Assembly: GCF_029238095.1 (NCBI RefSeq)
Contig: NZ_JAQWGS010000008.1
Span: 1-64,000 of the forward strand
Source: Lacinutrix sp.
GTDB taxonomy: Bacteria; Bacteroidota; Bacteroidia; Flavobacteriales; Flavobacteriaceae
Direction of reading: 5' to 3'
Length of the DNA: 64,000 nucleotides
In this document: one piece after another, positions 1 to 8,647 of the stretch
Numbering within the stretch: position 1 is the first letter of the stretch
Layout: the number at the start of each line of letters is the position of its first letter
Position numbers and translations under genes: made by a program
Notes under the pieces: model-generated
The model's database searches: none
What the model was told of the DNA's origin: nothing
What the model saw: only the letters and a program-made list of their open reading frames with translations

Positions 1-94
1 TGAAGTAAGAGAATAGAAAAGCTATTATTGAAAGTGAAAATAGGAAAATATTTGTGAGATATTCGGCAATTTTTCGGCAAAAAAATAAATAAAA
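1..94. other. Left-edge non-coding sequence
   Basis: No gene is supported here. An 8-bp direct repeat, ttcggcaa, occurs at 62-69 and 73-80. An A-rich tract (about 79-97) follows it and becomes the T-tract of the tRNA terminator on the minus strand. Any gene to the left lies outside the window. Confidence 0.5.
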
Positions 95-131
95 AAATCA
101 TAATTATTTGATTTTCAAACAATTATGATTT
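95..131 (-). terminator. Intrinsic terminator of tRNA-Leu
   Basis: An 11-bp arm at 95-105 pairs with 121-131. After one mismatch (106/120) the stem continues with 107-111 pairing to 115-119 around a 3-nt loop, so 16 of 17 positions pair. On the minus strand the stem lies directly 3' of the tRNA and is followed by a T-rich run (complement of 79-94), as expected of a rho-independent terminator. Confidence 0.75.
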
Positions 132-138
132 AGTAAAG

Positions 139-220
139 TACTCAAAGTGGGAATCGAACCCACACTTCCGAAGAAACTGGATTTTGAATCCAGCGCGTCT
201 ACCAATTCCGCCATTTGAGC
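139..220 (-). tRNA. tRNA-Leu (anticodon CAA)
   Basis: The minus strand folds as a class II tRNA. The acceptor stem is gctcaaa/tttgagt with discriminator A73. The D-arm region reads ggcggaattggtagacgc. A 5-bp anticodon stem (ctgga/tccag) encloses loop ttcaaaa, giving anticodon CAA. There is a long variable arm and a TψC arm containing gttcgattc. The long variable arm and A73 fit leucine. The 3' CCA is not encoded. Confidence 0.95.
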
Positions 221-306
221 AATAAATTAAAACACAAAAATATATATTTTTTAATTAAATGCCTTAAAAATACTATTGATTATGCTTCATAGACGAAAAA
301 AAGTTC

Positions 307-314
307 TAAATTTG
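307..314 (+). promoter_or_regulatory. -7 promoter box for prs
   Basis: The sequence taaatttg matches the Bacteroidota -7 consensus TAnnTTTG exactly and lies 52 bases before the prs ATG. No convincing -33 TTG is found at the usual spacing. Confidence 0.5.
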
Positions 315-366
315 CACCTCATTAAAAATAACGTAGTGTATATCATTACTTTAAAACATTTTTACG

Positions 367-1308
367 ATGCCTAATACTAAGCCAGACGCAAAAATTTTTA
401 CCATAACGCAAAGTAAAGCTTTAGCAGATAAAATCGCTCATGCTTACGGTGCCCAATTAGGTAAAGTAATTACGTCTACTTATAGTGATGGAGAGTTTCA
501 ACCATCTTACGAAGAGTCTATTCGTGGCACAAGAGTTTTTATAATTGGATCTACAAATCCTAGTTCAGAAAACTTAATGGAAATGTTATTAATGCTTGAT
601 GCAGCAAAGCGTGCTTCTGCTAGACATATTACAGCTGTATTGCCCTACTTTGGCTGGGCAAGACAAGATAGAAAAGACAAACCAAGAGTGCCAATCGCAG
701 CTAAATTAGTTGCAAAAATGCTTGAAGCAGCTGGAGCAACCAGAATAATTACAATGGATTTGCACGCAGATCAGATTCAAGGATTCTTTGAGAAACCAGT
801 AGACCACTTATTTGCATCTACTGTATTTTTACCGTACTTAAAGGAGTTAAATTTAGATAATCTAACTATTGCCTCTCCAGATATGGGCGGAAGTAAAAGA
901 GCTTATGCTTATTCAAAGGCACTAGAAAGCGATGTGGTTATATGTTACAAGCAACGTGCAAAAGCTAATGTGATTTCACACATGGAATTAATTGGTGATG
1001 TAACTGGCAAAAACGTAGTATTAGTTGATGACATGGTTGACACTGCTGGAACATTAACAAAAGCAGCAGATGTAATGATGGAACGTGGAGCATTAAGTGT
1101 AAGAGCGATATGTACACATCCTATTTTATCTGGTAATGCTTATGAAAAAATTGAAAATTCAAAATTAGAAGAGTTGATAGTAACAGACTCAATTCCTCTA
1201 AAACAAGAAAGTAAGAAAATTAAAGTTATAAGTTGTGCCAATTTATTTGCCGAAGTAATGCATAATGTACATTACAACAAGTCTATTAGCTCAAAGTTTT
1301 TAATGTAG
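367..1308 (+). CDS. prs: Ribose-phosphate pyrophosphokinase (PRPP synthetase)
   Basis: This cytosolic enzyme makes PRPP from ribose 5-phosphate and ATP for purine, pyrimidine, histidine, tryptophan and NAD synthesis. At 313 residues it has the usual class I length. Visible motifs are FIIGSTN near residue 60, the metal-binding stretch with DLHADQIQGFF near residue 137, and the PRPP-binding loop VVLVDDMVDTAGTL at about 217-230. The ATG start follows a good -7 box. It heads a likely prs-rplY-pth transcription unit, with a 51-nt gap to rplY and no terminator between them. The assignment is secure. Confidence 0.97.
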   Translation: MPNTKPDAKIFTITQSKALADKIAHAYGAQLGKVITSTYSDGEFQPSYEESIRGTRVFIIGSTNPSSENLMEMLLMLDAAKRASARHITAVLPYFGWARQDRKDKPRVPIAAKLVAKMLEAAGATRIITMDLHADQIQGFFEKPVDHLFASTVFLPYLKELNLDNLTIASPDMGGSKRAYAYSKALESDVVICYKQRAKANVISHMELIGDVTGKNVVLVDDMVDTAGTLTKAADVMMERGALSVRAICTHPILSGNAYEKIENSKLEELIVTDSIPLKQESKKIKVISCANLFAEVMHNVHYNKSISSKFLM

Positions 1309-1359
1309 TTTTGCTACAACCAATTAAGTATATAAATAAATTAAATATAAATAACAAAA

Positions 1360-1983
1360 ATGAAATCAATTACAATCAACGGATCTCAAAGAGAAAGCGT
1401 GGGCAGCAAAGCAACAAAAGCCTTACGTAATGCTGGTCAGGTTCCTTGCGTATTATACGGAGGAGACAAATCAGTACATTTCTCAGCAGCTGAATTAGCA
1501 TTCTCTAAATTGGTGTATACACCTAATGCGCATACAGTTGTAATAGAATTAGAAGGTGGCGAAACTTATAACGCTATCCTACAAGATATTCAATTTCATC
1601 CGGTAACCGACAGAATTCTACATGTAGATTTCTACCAAGTATTCGAAAATAAAGAAATTACTATGGATATTCCTGTTAATTACATAGGAAACCCAAGAGG
1701 AGTAAGAAATGGTGGTGTTTTACGTAAAAATAAGCGTAGCTTAAGAGTTAAAGCTTTACCTGGAAATTTACCAGATTATATAGATGCAAATATTGAAGAT
1801 CTTAAAATTGGAAATAAACTTTATATTACAAAGTTAGCTACAGATGATTATACATTTATGCACCCAGATAATACTGTTGTATGTTTAGTAAGACGTTCAA
1901 GAGCAGCAGTTGTAGTAGATGATGAAGATGATGAAGCTGAAGGTGAAGAAGGTGATACTCCTGAGGAAACTGCAGCAGAATAA
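1360..1983 (+). CDS. rplY: 50S ribosomal protein L25 (long Ctc/TL5 form)
   Basis: L25 binds 5S rRNA in the large subunit. The 207-residue protein is the long Ctc/TL5-type form. It has an N-terminal L25 domain (about 1-95, with ...[12 protein letters not shown]), a C-terminal beta domain (about 96-185), and a strongly acidic tail of Asp and Glu over the last 20 residues. It sits between prs and pth, a common bacterial arrangement. A strong terminator follows the stop codon. Confidence 0.95.
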   Translation: MKSITINGSQRESVGSKATKALRNAGQVPCVLYGGDKSVHFSAAELAFSKLVYTPNAHTVVIELEGGETYNAILQDIQFHPVTDRILHVDFYQVFENKEITMDIPVNYIGNPRGVRNGGVLRKNKRSLRVKALPGNLPDYIDANIEDLKIGNKLYITKLATDDYTFMHPDNTVVCLVRRSRAAVVVDDEDDEAEGEEGDTPEETAAE

Positions 1984-2007
1984 TCACTCCATTTTATAAA
2001 TATCATT

Positions 2008-2040
2008 AAGGCATCCTGAAATATTCAGGATGCTTTTTTA
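2008..2040 (+). terminator. Terminator after rplY
   Basis: A perfect 10-bp stem (2011-2020 with 2024-2033) around loop ata is followed by a T-run. It lies 28 bases after the rplY stop. Confidence 0.88.
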
Positions 2041-2064
2041 TTTTTACAAAAAATAATTCTAATC

Positions 2065-2700
2065 ATGTTCAATTGTATTAAAAAATTCTTTGAGAGAAAA
2101 AATAGTACTACTAACATTGAAGAAAAATATCCTATGAAAAAATTCTTAATAGTTGGTTTAGGAAATATTGGAGAAAAATATGAATATACGCGCCATAACA
2201 TTGGTTTTAAAGTTTTAGATTATTTTGCTAAAAAAGAAGCGATTACATTCGAAACCCAAAAGCTAGGAGATATAGCAACCTATAAATTAAAAGGTAGAAC
2301 TTTTATATTACTAAAACCAAATACTTACATGAATTTAAGCGGTAAAGCTATTCTATATTGGCTTACAAAAGAAAAAATAACTGTTGAAAACCTTTTAGTT
2401 ATAACAGACGACTTAAATTTACCTTTTGGCAGTATTAGAGTAAAATCCAAAGGAAGTGATGGTGGACATAACGGCCTAAAAGACACACAACAAAAATTAA
2501 ACACTACAAAATATAACCGTTTTAGATTTGGCATAAGCGATGCCTTTAACAAAGGCAAACAAGTAGATTATGTTTTGGGAGAATGGACAGAAGAAGAGAG
2601 TTCTAAATTAGAGGAACGTTTAGACAAAGCAGTCGAATTAATTAAATCTTTTGGTTTAGCAGGTATAAACAACACCATGAATAATTTTAACGGTAAATAA
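2065..2700 (+). CDS. pth: Peptidyl-tRNA hydrolase
   Basis: The enzyme releases peptides from prematurely dropped peptidyl-tRNA in the cytosol. The Pth core begins at MKKFLIVGLGNIG. The catalytic-histidine region is YTRHNIGF, followed by KPNTYMNLSG and the GSDGGHNGLK segment with its conserved Asn and His. The first ATG adds a 23-residue, Lys-rich leader. I remember a similar leader in flavobacterial homologues, but the internal ATG at 2134 would give a conventional Pth length. The gene follows the rplY terminator, so it either relies on readthrough or has its own weak promoter near 2040. Confidence 0.94.
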   Translation: MFNCIKKFFERKNSTTNIEEKYPMKKFLIVGLGNIGEKYEYTRHNIGFKVLDYFAKKEAITFETQKLGDIATYKLKGRTFILLKPNTYMNLSGKAILYWLTKEKITVENLLVITDDLNLPFGSIRVKSKGSDGGHNGLKDTQQKLNTTKYNRFRFGISDAFNKGKQVDYVLGEWTEEESSKLEERLDKAVELIKSFGLAGINNTMNNFNGK

Positions 2701-2784
2701 GAAATAAATAAGAATTTCATTTTAGTATCTAAATTTACTACTTTTATCAAAATTTTAACATTATTACACTAATAATATTTAAAC

Positions 2785-4833
2785 ATGAAAAAAATTACTT
2801 TTAAATTATTAATGCTTACACTGTTTTGTTTGCCAACATTAGTACTGGCTCAAAACAAAGATGGAGTACAAGCAGAAAAATGTTTAACAGACATTTATAA
2901 TGCAAATTTGTTAGAAACGAACCCAGACATGATGGGTAGTGAAACTTTTAGATTAAATCTAGAAGAGAAAATTAGAACTGCTCAAAACAATGGTTTTAGG
3001 AGAGTTGTTGTAGATATACCACTTGTTATACACGTATTACACAACGGTGAACCTATTGGAACTGGACCAAATATTACAGATGCTCAAGTTCTATCTCAAG
3101 TAACTGTATTAAATGAAGATTTTAGAAATATGGCTGGAACACCTGGTCAAAGCACAGCAGGTGGTGTTGATGTAGAAGTAAACTTTGTCTTGGCTCAACG
3201 AACTCCTGATGGCTGTCCAACAAATGGAATTAACCGTGTTAATATATGTCAAGATGGAACTGACTCAGCAGCTGTAGATAATTGGAAAGCTCAAACCATA
3301 TGGAATAGAAATCTATATATGAATATGTGGTCTTCTAAATATGTTGGAGATTTAAATGGAATATTAGGTTTTGCTCAATTTCCTGGAGGTCCTGCAGCTA
3401 CTGATGGTGTTAGTGCTGGGCATACTTATTTTGGAAGTTCAGATTATGATGATGGTACATTTAATACTGCTCCACCTTATGATAAAGGTCGTACAATGAC
3501 TCATGAAGTTGGTCATTATTTAGGTTTATACCATACATTCCAAGGTGGATGTGCTGGTGCTGGTGACGGAATTGCAGATACACCTGCGGTAAGTGCTCCA
3601 AATTATGGTTGTATTGCGAATACTTCTTGTGGTTCGGTAGATATGATAGAAAATTATATGGACTACACAGACGACACTTGTATGAATACATTTACTGCTG
3701 GACAAAAAGCAGTAGTACAAGCTGTTTTAGCAGGTTCAAGAAGTAGTTTATCTAGTTCTAATGGTGCTACACCTCCAGCCTCTGTTGCTACAGATGCTGA
3801 AATAGCATTTGAAAGCGTATTAGTAGCTTGTGGTACAGATTTAATAGCATCAGTTGTTATAACAAATTGGGGAACAGCAACATTATCTTCTACTACAATA
3901 GCTTACGATATAGATGGAGGGACAGCGACAAATTATAATTGGAATGGATCTCTTGCTTACGGACAATCAGAAACGGTAACATTACCAGCTATTGCATCTA
4001 CAGCTGGAAATCATGATATTAATGTAACTGTAACTACAACTGGTGATGCTCGCGCCTGTAATAATTCAACTTCCAATTGCTTTACTGCTACAGCAACTGC
4101 TGGACCATGCGCATCTATTGGAAATGACGGAGATAACTATTTTACTAGTACTACTGGAGTTATATTTAATACTATTAATAATTTAGATAACAATCCTGGA
4201 CATCCTGCAGATACTGATGTTGGGTATTCTGATTTTACTGGGCTATCAACAGATGTAAACAAAGAATCTGCTTATAATTTATCTGCTTATGTTAACACAG
4301 ATGGCAACTATTTTGTAAGAACTCTAGCATGGATTGATTGGAATCAAAACTGTAATTTTGATGCAGGTGAAGAATATGATCTTGGTGAATCTCAAAATGT
4401 AGATCATGGATTGAGTGCTGGTTCTCCACTATCAATTACTATTCCTGCAAATGCTGTCACAGGAAATACCATCATGCGTATAACAACAATGTGGTCTGGA
4501 AACTCTGGTGGAGGAATGCCTACTTCATGTGACAATGGACATGATGCTGAAGTAGAAGATTATACTATTAACGTACTAGCTTCATTAAGTGTTGATGAGT
4601 TCAGCTTATCTGGAGTTTCAATATTTCCAAATCCTGCTAACACAGTTATAAATATAAAAGGTTTAGAAACTACTTTAGAAAATGTTGAAATTTACACTGT
4701 TACTGGTAAAAAAGTAATAAGTACTACAACAGATTTAGAAACTATAAATGTTAGTGCTATTGCTAGTGGTGTTTACTTTTTAAAGTTAAATGCTAAAGAT
4801 GCATCTAAAACTATCAAGTTTATAAAAGAGTAA
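2785..4833 (+). CDS. Secreted M43 (pappalysin-like) zinc metalloprotease with T9SS sorting domain
   Basis: The predicted product is an extracellular endopeptidase. Residues 1-22 form a signal peptide ending ...VLAQ. The zinc motif HEVGHYLGLYH starts at residue 240, with His240, His244 and His250 as ligands and Glu241 as catalytic base. The Met-turn is in ENYMDYTDD, with Met at about 292. Disulfide-type cysteines flank the core. A CARDB-like beta domain (about 340-430) and a GEVED-type domain ending DAEVEDYTINV (about 445-595) follow. The last 80 residues form a type A T9SS domain starting near VSIFPNPA. It stands alone between two terminators. The substrate is unknown. Confidence 0.9.
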   Translation: MKKITFKLLMLTLFCLPTLVLAQNKDGVQAEKCLTDIYNANLLETNPDMMGSETFRLNLEEKIRTAQNNGFRRVVVDIPLVIHVLHNGEPIGTGPNITDAQVLSQVTVLNEDFRNMAGTPGQSTAGGVDVEVNFVLAQRTPDGCPTNGINRVNICQDGTDSAAVDNWKAQTIWNRNLYMNMWSSKYVGDLNGILGFAQFPGGPAATDGVSAGHTYFGSSDYDDGTFNTAPPYDKGRTMTHEVGHYLGLYHTFQGGCAGAGDGIADTPAVSAPNYGCIANTSCGSVDMIENYMDYTDDTCMNTFTAGQKAVVQAVLAGSRSSLSSSNGATPPASVATDAEIAFESVLVACGTDLIASVVITNWGTATLSSTTIAYDIDGGTATNYNWNGSLAYGQSETVTLPAIASTAGNHDINVTVTTTGDARACNNSTSNCFTATATAGPCASIGNDGDNYFTSTTGVIFNTINNLDNNPGHPADTDVGYSDFTGLSTDVNKESAYNLSAYVNTDGNYFVRTLAWIDWNQNCNFDAGEEYDLGESQNVDHGLSAGSPLSITIPANAVTGNTIMRITTMWSGNSGGGMPTSCDNGHDAEVEDYTINVLASLSVDEFSLSGVSIFPNPANTVINIKGLETTLENVEIYTVTGKKVISTTTDLETINVSAIASGVYFLKLNAKDASKTIKFIKE

Positions 4834-4853
4834 TTTATTATTATTATTACAAT

Positions 4854-4892
4854 AAAAAGTGGATTGAAATTAATTTCAATCCACTTTTTGTG
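4854..4892 (+). terminator. Terminator after the M43 protease gene (18-bp perfect stem)
   Basis: Positions 4854-4871 are perfectly complementary to 4872-4889. The core is agtggattgaaatt and its complement, followed by T-rich sequence. A near-identical hairpin occurs at 9750-9784. Confidence 0.85.
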
Positions 4893-5316
4893 TTTTACAA
4901 ATCTAACTATCAGATGATAAAAAAAGATGCAATTCTTTTTTTATTTATCAAAAGACGCGCAACACAAAAGTTTTGATTACGAATAACATATTCATAAAAA
5001 CAGTTAGCTACATGTTTAAAGCTCTTATCCATGGTTAGATAATTATACTAAAACCTAACCAGATATTTAGTATATAATTTGCCAGTTATATAAAATAAAT
5101 AAACAGTTAAAATTAAATTTTATTAATTCAAGACCTTTTGTTATTTAAAAATAAAAACAACTAATACCACAGACATTTTAAGCTTATGTATGCTTGTTCT
5201 TGTATTTATTGTACCAGCGATAATTATATAAATATAATAGATTAATATTCACGTCTTAAGTTTACAATAATAGGGTTAGAGGTATTATTTAGAAAAGTAT
5301 AACGCTAATAAGAAAC
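4893..5316. other. Non-coding intergenic region between terminators
   Basis: About 420 bases lie between the two terminators with no supported gene. A 40-codon open frame on the minus strand (5032 down to 4910) is the longest seen and has no recognisable features. A weak 7-bp inverted repeat (5032-5038 with 5055-5061) is present. The region looks like A+T-rich filler or decayed sequence. Confidence 0.5.
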
Positions 5317-5347
5317 AAAAAGGAAGCTATTTTAGAGCTTCCTTTTT
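5317..5347 (-). terminator. Terminator after the reprolysin-like protease gene
   Basis: An 11-bp stem, aaaaggaagct (5317-5327) with agcttcctttt (5335-5345), is followed on the minus strand by a T-run. It lies 32 bases beyond the stop of the minus-strand protease gene. Confidence 0.8.
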
Positions 5348-5378
5348 ATAATTAATACTATTGACAAGTCATTATTAA

Positions 5379-8300
5379 TTAATTTATAATTACTTTTTTT
5401 GTATGCTTGTTTAAACCATCACTAACTTGTAACATATAAATACCTGACTGAACCTTATCTAATCGAATAGTTTCATTAAACACTGTGCTTGCTTTATATA
5501 TATTATTAAAAACTTCTCTACCTCTAATATCGAAAACTGAAATATTAATATCATTACTAGAAACACTATTTAATTCTACATTAAAAGATCCGTTGTTAGG
5601 GTTTGGATATACAGAAAAGCCTCCTAAACTTCCAAACTCATCAACAGATAATAAAGGAACTACAGTTATAGTGTAATCTTCAACTTCTGCATCGTGTCCG
5701 TTTTCACAAGAAGTTGCTCCAGAATTGTATTTTGTTGTTACTCTCATTATTGTATTTCCAACTACTGCATTTGTTGGAACAAGAACAGAAAGGCCAGAGT
5801 TTGAAGCTGGGCCATCTGGAGTCCCAAACGCTGTTCCTAAATCATAGGCTTCACTTGCTTCTAAAATACAGTTTTGATTCCAATCTATCCAAACTGTAGT
5901 AATACAAGTATAATTGCCATCTGTGTTTTGATTTACAAATAAATCATAAGAACTACCAACTGTAACCTCTGTAGTAAGGTCTGGATCAGTTGTAGGATCA
6001 GCATTTGTATAATCGCTGTAACCAGAAGGTTTACCTGAAGCATTATTAATCGTACCAAATTGTACTAAAGTTGTACTAGTTTGATAATCTGTATTAGCAA
6101 CAGAAGCGCATAATCCATCAACAACTGTTAGCATTAAATCGATGGTTTTTGTTTGTGAATTAGATGTGCCAGTAACAGTAATTGTATAATCTCCTGGAGT
6201 AGCACCTGTTAAACCAGTAATATTTAGCATAACAATTCCATCTGAAGATAATGTAGATGGCATAAAATCATACGATGATCCTGGTGGATTTCCAGATGCT
6301 GTAAATGTTGTTGATTCGTTAAAACCGTTAACTGTAAAGAAATCTACCTCATACGAAACTGCATCTATATTACACGCAGATTGATTTGAAATTGCACTAT
6401 TTAATGCAAAAGATGGAGCACTTGAAATTGGAAAATTATCTGAAAGCGCATAAAAAATATTATCTGCTGCTTCAACCATTACTCTTGCATTGTTAGTATC
6501 TGCAACAGATGGTACAGTTATAGTTTCTGAGCCATCATTTGCAACACCAGACGCTAATGTTGTTGGGAAAGTTAAGCCTCCATCTGTAGAAAATTTAATA
6601 TTAACAGTTTGGCAGTTAATTGGAGCTGTATTTGTAGCGCCTACATTCCATACTAAAGTTTGAGAACTTCCTGATCCCCAAGCTGGAGGAGAAACTACGG
6701 TAAATGGAGCTCCACCTTCAACCGTTACTACCATAGTATCAAAATCTGATTGTGGTATTTGTCCAACACCTCCAGCTTCTGATCTATCTCTAACAGTTAA
6801 ACCAAAACTTAAAGTCCTAGCAATAGTAGATACAGTTTCCCAAGAACTATTATTTACTGTTTCTGTAGGATTAGTTTCTGTAAGTTCTCCTGCAAGTACT
6901 CTACTGTAAATTGGCATATATCTATCACCACTAGTACTTGGTGGTCTAGATCTCCATAGTGGGCCTCCATGTGTTGGTCCAAATTGAGCATTTGTAGTTT
7001 GACCACTATCTATTTGTTCCCAAGTGTACGTTAAAATATCACCACTATCTGGATCTGTAGCAGTAGCCTTAAGAATAAAAGCTGTACCATTAGGAATTGC
7101 AAAATCAGCTCCAGCAGCTGCAACTGGTGGATTATTTGTTATACTTGTTGTAACAGCGCATTGGTTAGCTCCACTAGTTACATTATTTAGAATTTGATTT
7201 ATTGATTGGTAATGAAAATAAGGATCACTATGATCTTGCACATCATTAGGACCTGTAATACCAGCATATCCCATAATTGTAGTCCCACTTCCTGGCTCAG
7301 AATTCACTCCAGTACCTTCCGTGTTGTTGGAAAATGTATGGTTAGCTCCCATTTGATGTCCAATTTCATGTGGCACGTAATCTATATCAAAAAAATCTGC
7401 CATATATGGTCCTCCATCGTTATCTACGAAAGAATGGGCAGAAAAACCACTTCCTTTACCGTTTTCACAGACACAACCAATACATCCTGCATTTCCATTA
7501 TTCCCTGCAAAATGAAGTAGGTGACCTATATCATAATCTGCCTCACCTACAGTAGCTGTTAAATTTGTTTGTAAATCTCCGTTTAAATTTCCACCATAAG
7601 GATCTGTTCCTGAATAAATTAAATCTAAGGCCGGATCATCAGCAGTATCAACTAGTACAAAAGTAATTGCCATATCAACTTCAAACACTTCATTTGTTCT
7701 GTTTAAAGTAGAAACCATTGCAGCTAATGCATCTTGCTGTGCATTACCATTACCTGCATTTCCATCATCTTGAAAATTGGTGTATTCTGATGTAACAGAC
7801 ATCGCCATTCTAAAAGTTCTTAATAGTTTGTCGTTTGCGTCACGAGACACTTCGCTACTAATAATTCTTTTAGAGATATCGACATCTTCAGTTAAACACT
7901 CAAAAGTGTCGGAAGAATTTATTTGGGCTGTTCTATTATAAACAATGTATTGTCCGTTGGATACTTTAGTTACAGGTTGAATATACACTGTTTCTTTATC
8001 AGGCTCAGATATCATTGCTTTTAAACCTAAAGGTGTAACACTAAACCTCACTCTTGTACCAGAGCCATCTGTTCTAGAGCCAAGATATGTTTTTATACCT
8101 GGATGTTGAGCTTGGTTATCATTTGATGAAAAGATTTGCGTTTCAACTATTCTATACTGTTGTATTTTACCATCTACAGACGGAAAGTTTACAATAACAT
8201 TAGATTTTCCATTAGATGCACCTCTTAAAGGTGCTCCAATTAATTGCTGTTTAAAATTTTGAATATCTAGTTGAAGAATTTCAGAGTTATCTGGATCTAA

Positions 8301-8429
8301 ATTTTTGAGAGAAATTCCTGAAATTTCTTCTTTAACGGTAGTTTTAGACCATGCATTATTTTGAGCAATTACATTGCTAACAAACAGTAACATAGTAAAA
8401 GTTAATACATTAATTAGTTTTGTTTTCAA
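5379..8429 (-). CDS. Secreted reprolysin-like zinc metalloprotease with T9SS sorting domain
   Basis: The predicted product is a large (1016 aa) exported protease. It has a signal peptide (1-23, ending VIAQ), an N-terminal prodomain-like region (about 25-200), and a catalytic domain with HEIGHQMGANH at residues 354-364 (ligands His354, His358, His364; base Glu355). Cysteines in GCIGCVC precede the zinc site. Ig-like beta modules (about 440-740) and a GEVED-type domain ending DAEVEDYTITV (about 760-920) follow. The C-terminus is a T9SS type A domain beginning FSVYPNPNNG. It is transcribed alone, divergently from a truncated paralogue. The substrate is not predictable. Confidence 0.9.
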   Translation of the reverse strand: MKTKLINVLTFTMLLFVSNVIAQNNAWSKTTVKEEISGISLKNLDPDNSEILQLDIQNFKQQLIGAPLRGASNGKSNVIVNFPSVDGKIQQYRIVETQIFSSNDNQAQHPGIKTYLGSRTDGSGTRVRFSVTPLGLKAMISEPDKETVYIQPVTKVSNGQYIVYNRTAQINSSDTFECLTEDVDISKRIISSEVSRDANDKLLRTFRMAMSVTSEYTNFQDDGNAGNGNAQQDALAAMVSTLNRTNEVFEVDMAITFVLVDTADDPALDLIYSGTDPYGGNLNGDLQTNLTATVGEADYDIGHLLHFAGNNGNAGCIGCVCENGKGSGFSAHSFVDNDGGPYMADFFDIDYVPHEIGHQMGANHTFSNNTEGTGVNSEPGSGTTIMGYAGITGPNDVQDHSDPYFHYQSINQILNNVTSGANQCAVTTSITNNPPVAAAGADFAIPNGTAFILKATATDPDSGDILTYTWEQIDSGQTTNAQFGPTHGGPLWRSRPPSTSGDRYMPIYSRVLAGELTETNPTETVNNSSWETVSTIARTLSFGLTVRDRSEAGGVGQIPQSDFDTMVVTVEGGAPFTVVSPPAWGSGSSQTLVWNVGATNTAPINCQTVNIKFSTDGGLTFPTTLASGVANDGSETITVPSVADTNNARVMVEAADNIFYALSDNFPISSAPSFALNSAISNQSACNIDAVSYEVDFFTVNGFNESTTFTASGNPPGSSYDFMPSTLSSDGIVMLNITGLTGATPGDYTITVTGTSNSQTKTIDLMLTVVDGLCASVANTDYQTSTTLVQFGTINNASGKPSGYSDYTNADPTTDPDLTTEVTVGSSYDLFVNQNTDGNYTCITTVWIDWNQNCILEASEAYDLGTAFGTPDGPASNSGLSVLVPTNAVVGNTIMRVTTKYNSGATSCENGHDAEVEDYTITVVPLLSVDEFGSLGGFSVYPNPNNGSFNVELNSVSSNDINISVFDIRGREVFNNIYKASTVFNETIRLDKVQSGIYMLQVSDGLNKHTKKVIIN

Positions 8430-8456
8430 GTTGATTGGGATTTAAAATTTATTCCT

Positions 8457-8464
8457 CAAATTTA
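8457..8464 (-). promoter_or_regulatory. -7 promoter box for the reprolysin-like gene
   Basis: On the minus strand the sequence reads TAAATTTG, an exact TAnnTTTG match, 27 bases before the ATG at 8429. No clear -33 element is visible. Confidence 0.5.
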
Positions 8465-8647
8465 ACAAATTACTTGCTTAAACTTTAAACTATTCGTAGA
8501 AAAATGAATTATTAATGAATAAATAAATGTTTTTTGTCTAAAAAAGTATCAAAAAACACAAATTAAGGAAGGAAATTAATCTAAATTAATTATTTCTAGC
8601 AAATACAAAATACACTTTAGTTTCCCTTTAATCTAAAAAATTTAAAA

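Noticed and set aside
1-220. Possible integration site at the tRNA-Leu gene, given the direct repeat at 62-80.
   Set aside because: No integrase gene, no duplicated tRNA 3' end and no mobile gene is visible in the window.
4910-5032. A 40-codon open frame on the minus strand in the longest intergenic region.
   Set aside because: No family resemblance, no promoter-like box at a sensible distance, and such frames are common by chance in A+T-rich DNA.
7206-7555. Two open frames of 104 and 61 codons on the plus strand inside the reprolysin-like gene.
   Set aside because: They are antisense to the zinc-site region, whose HEIGH motif and domain order are clear on the minus strand.
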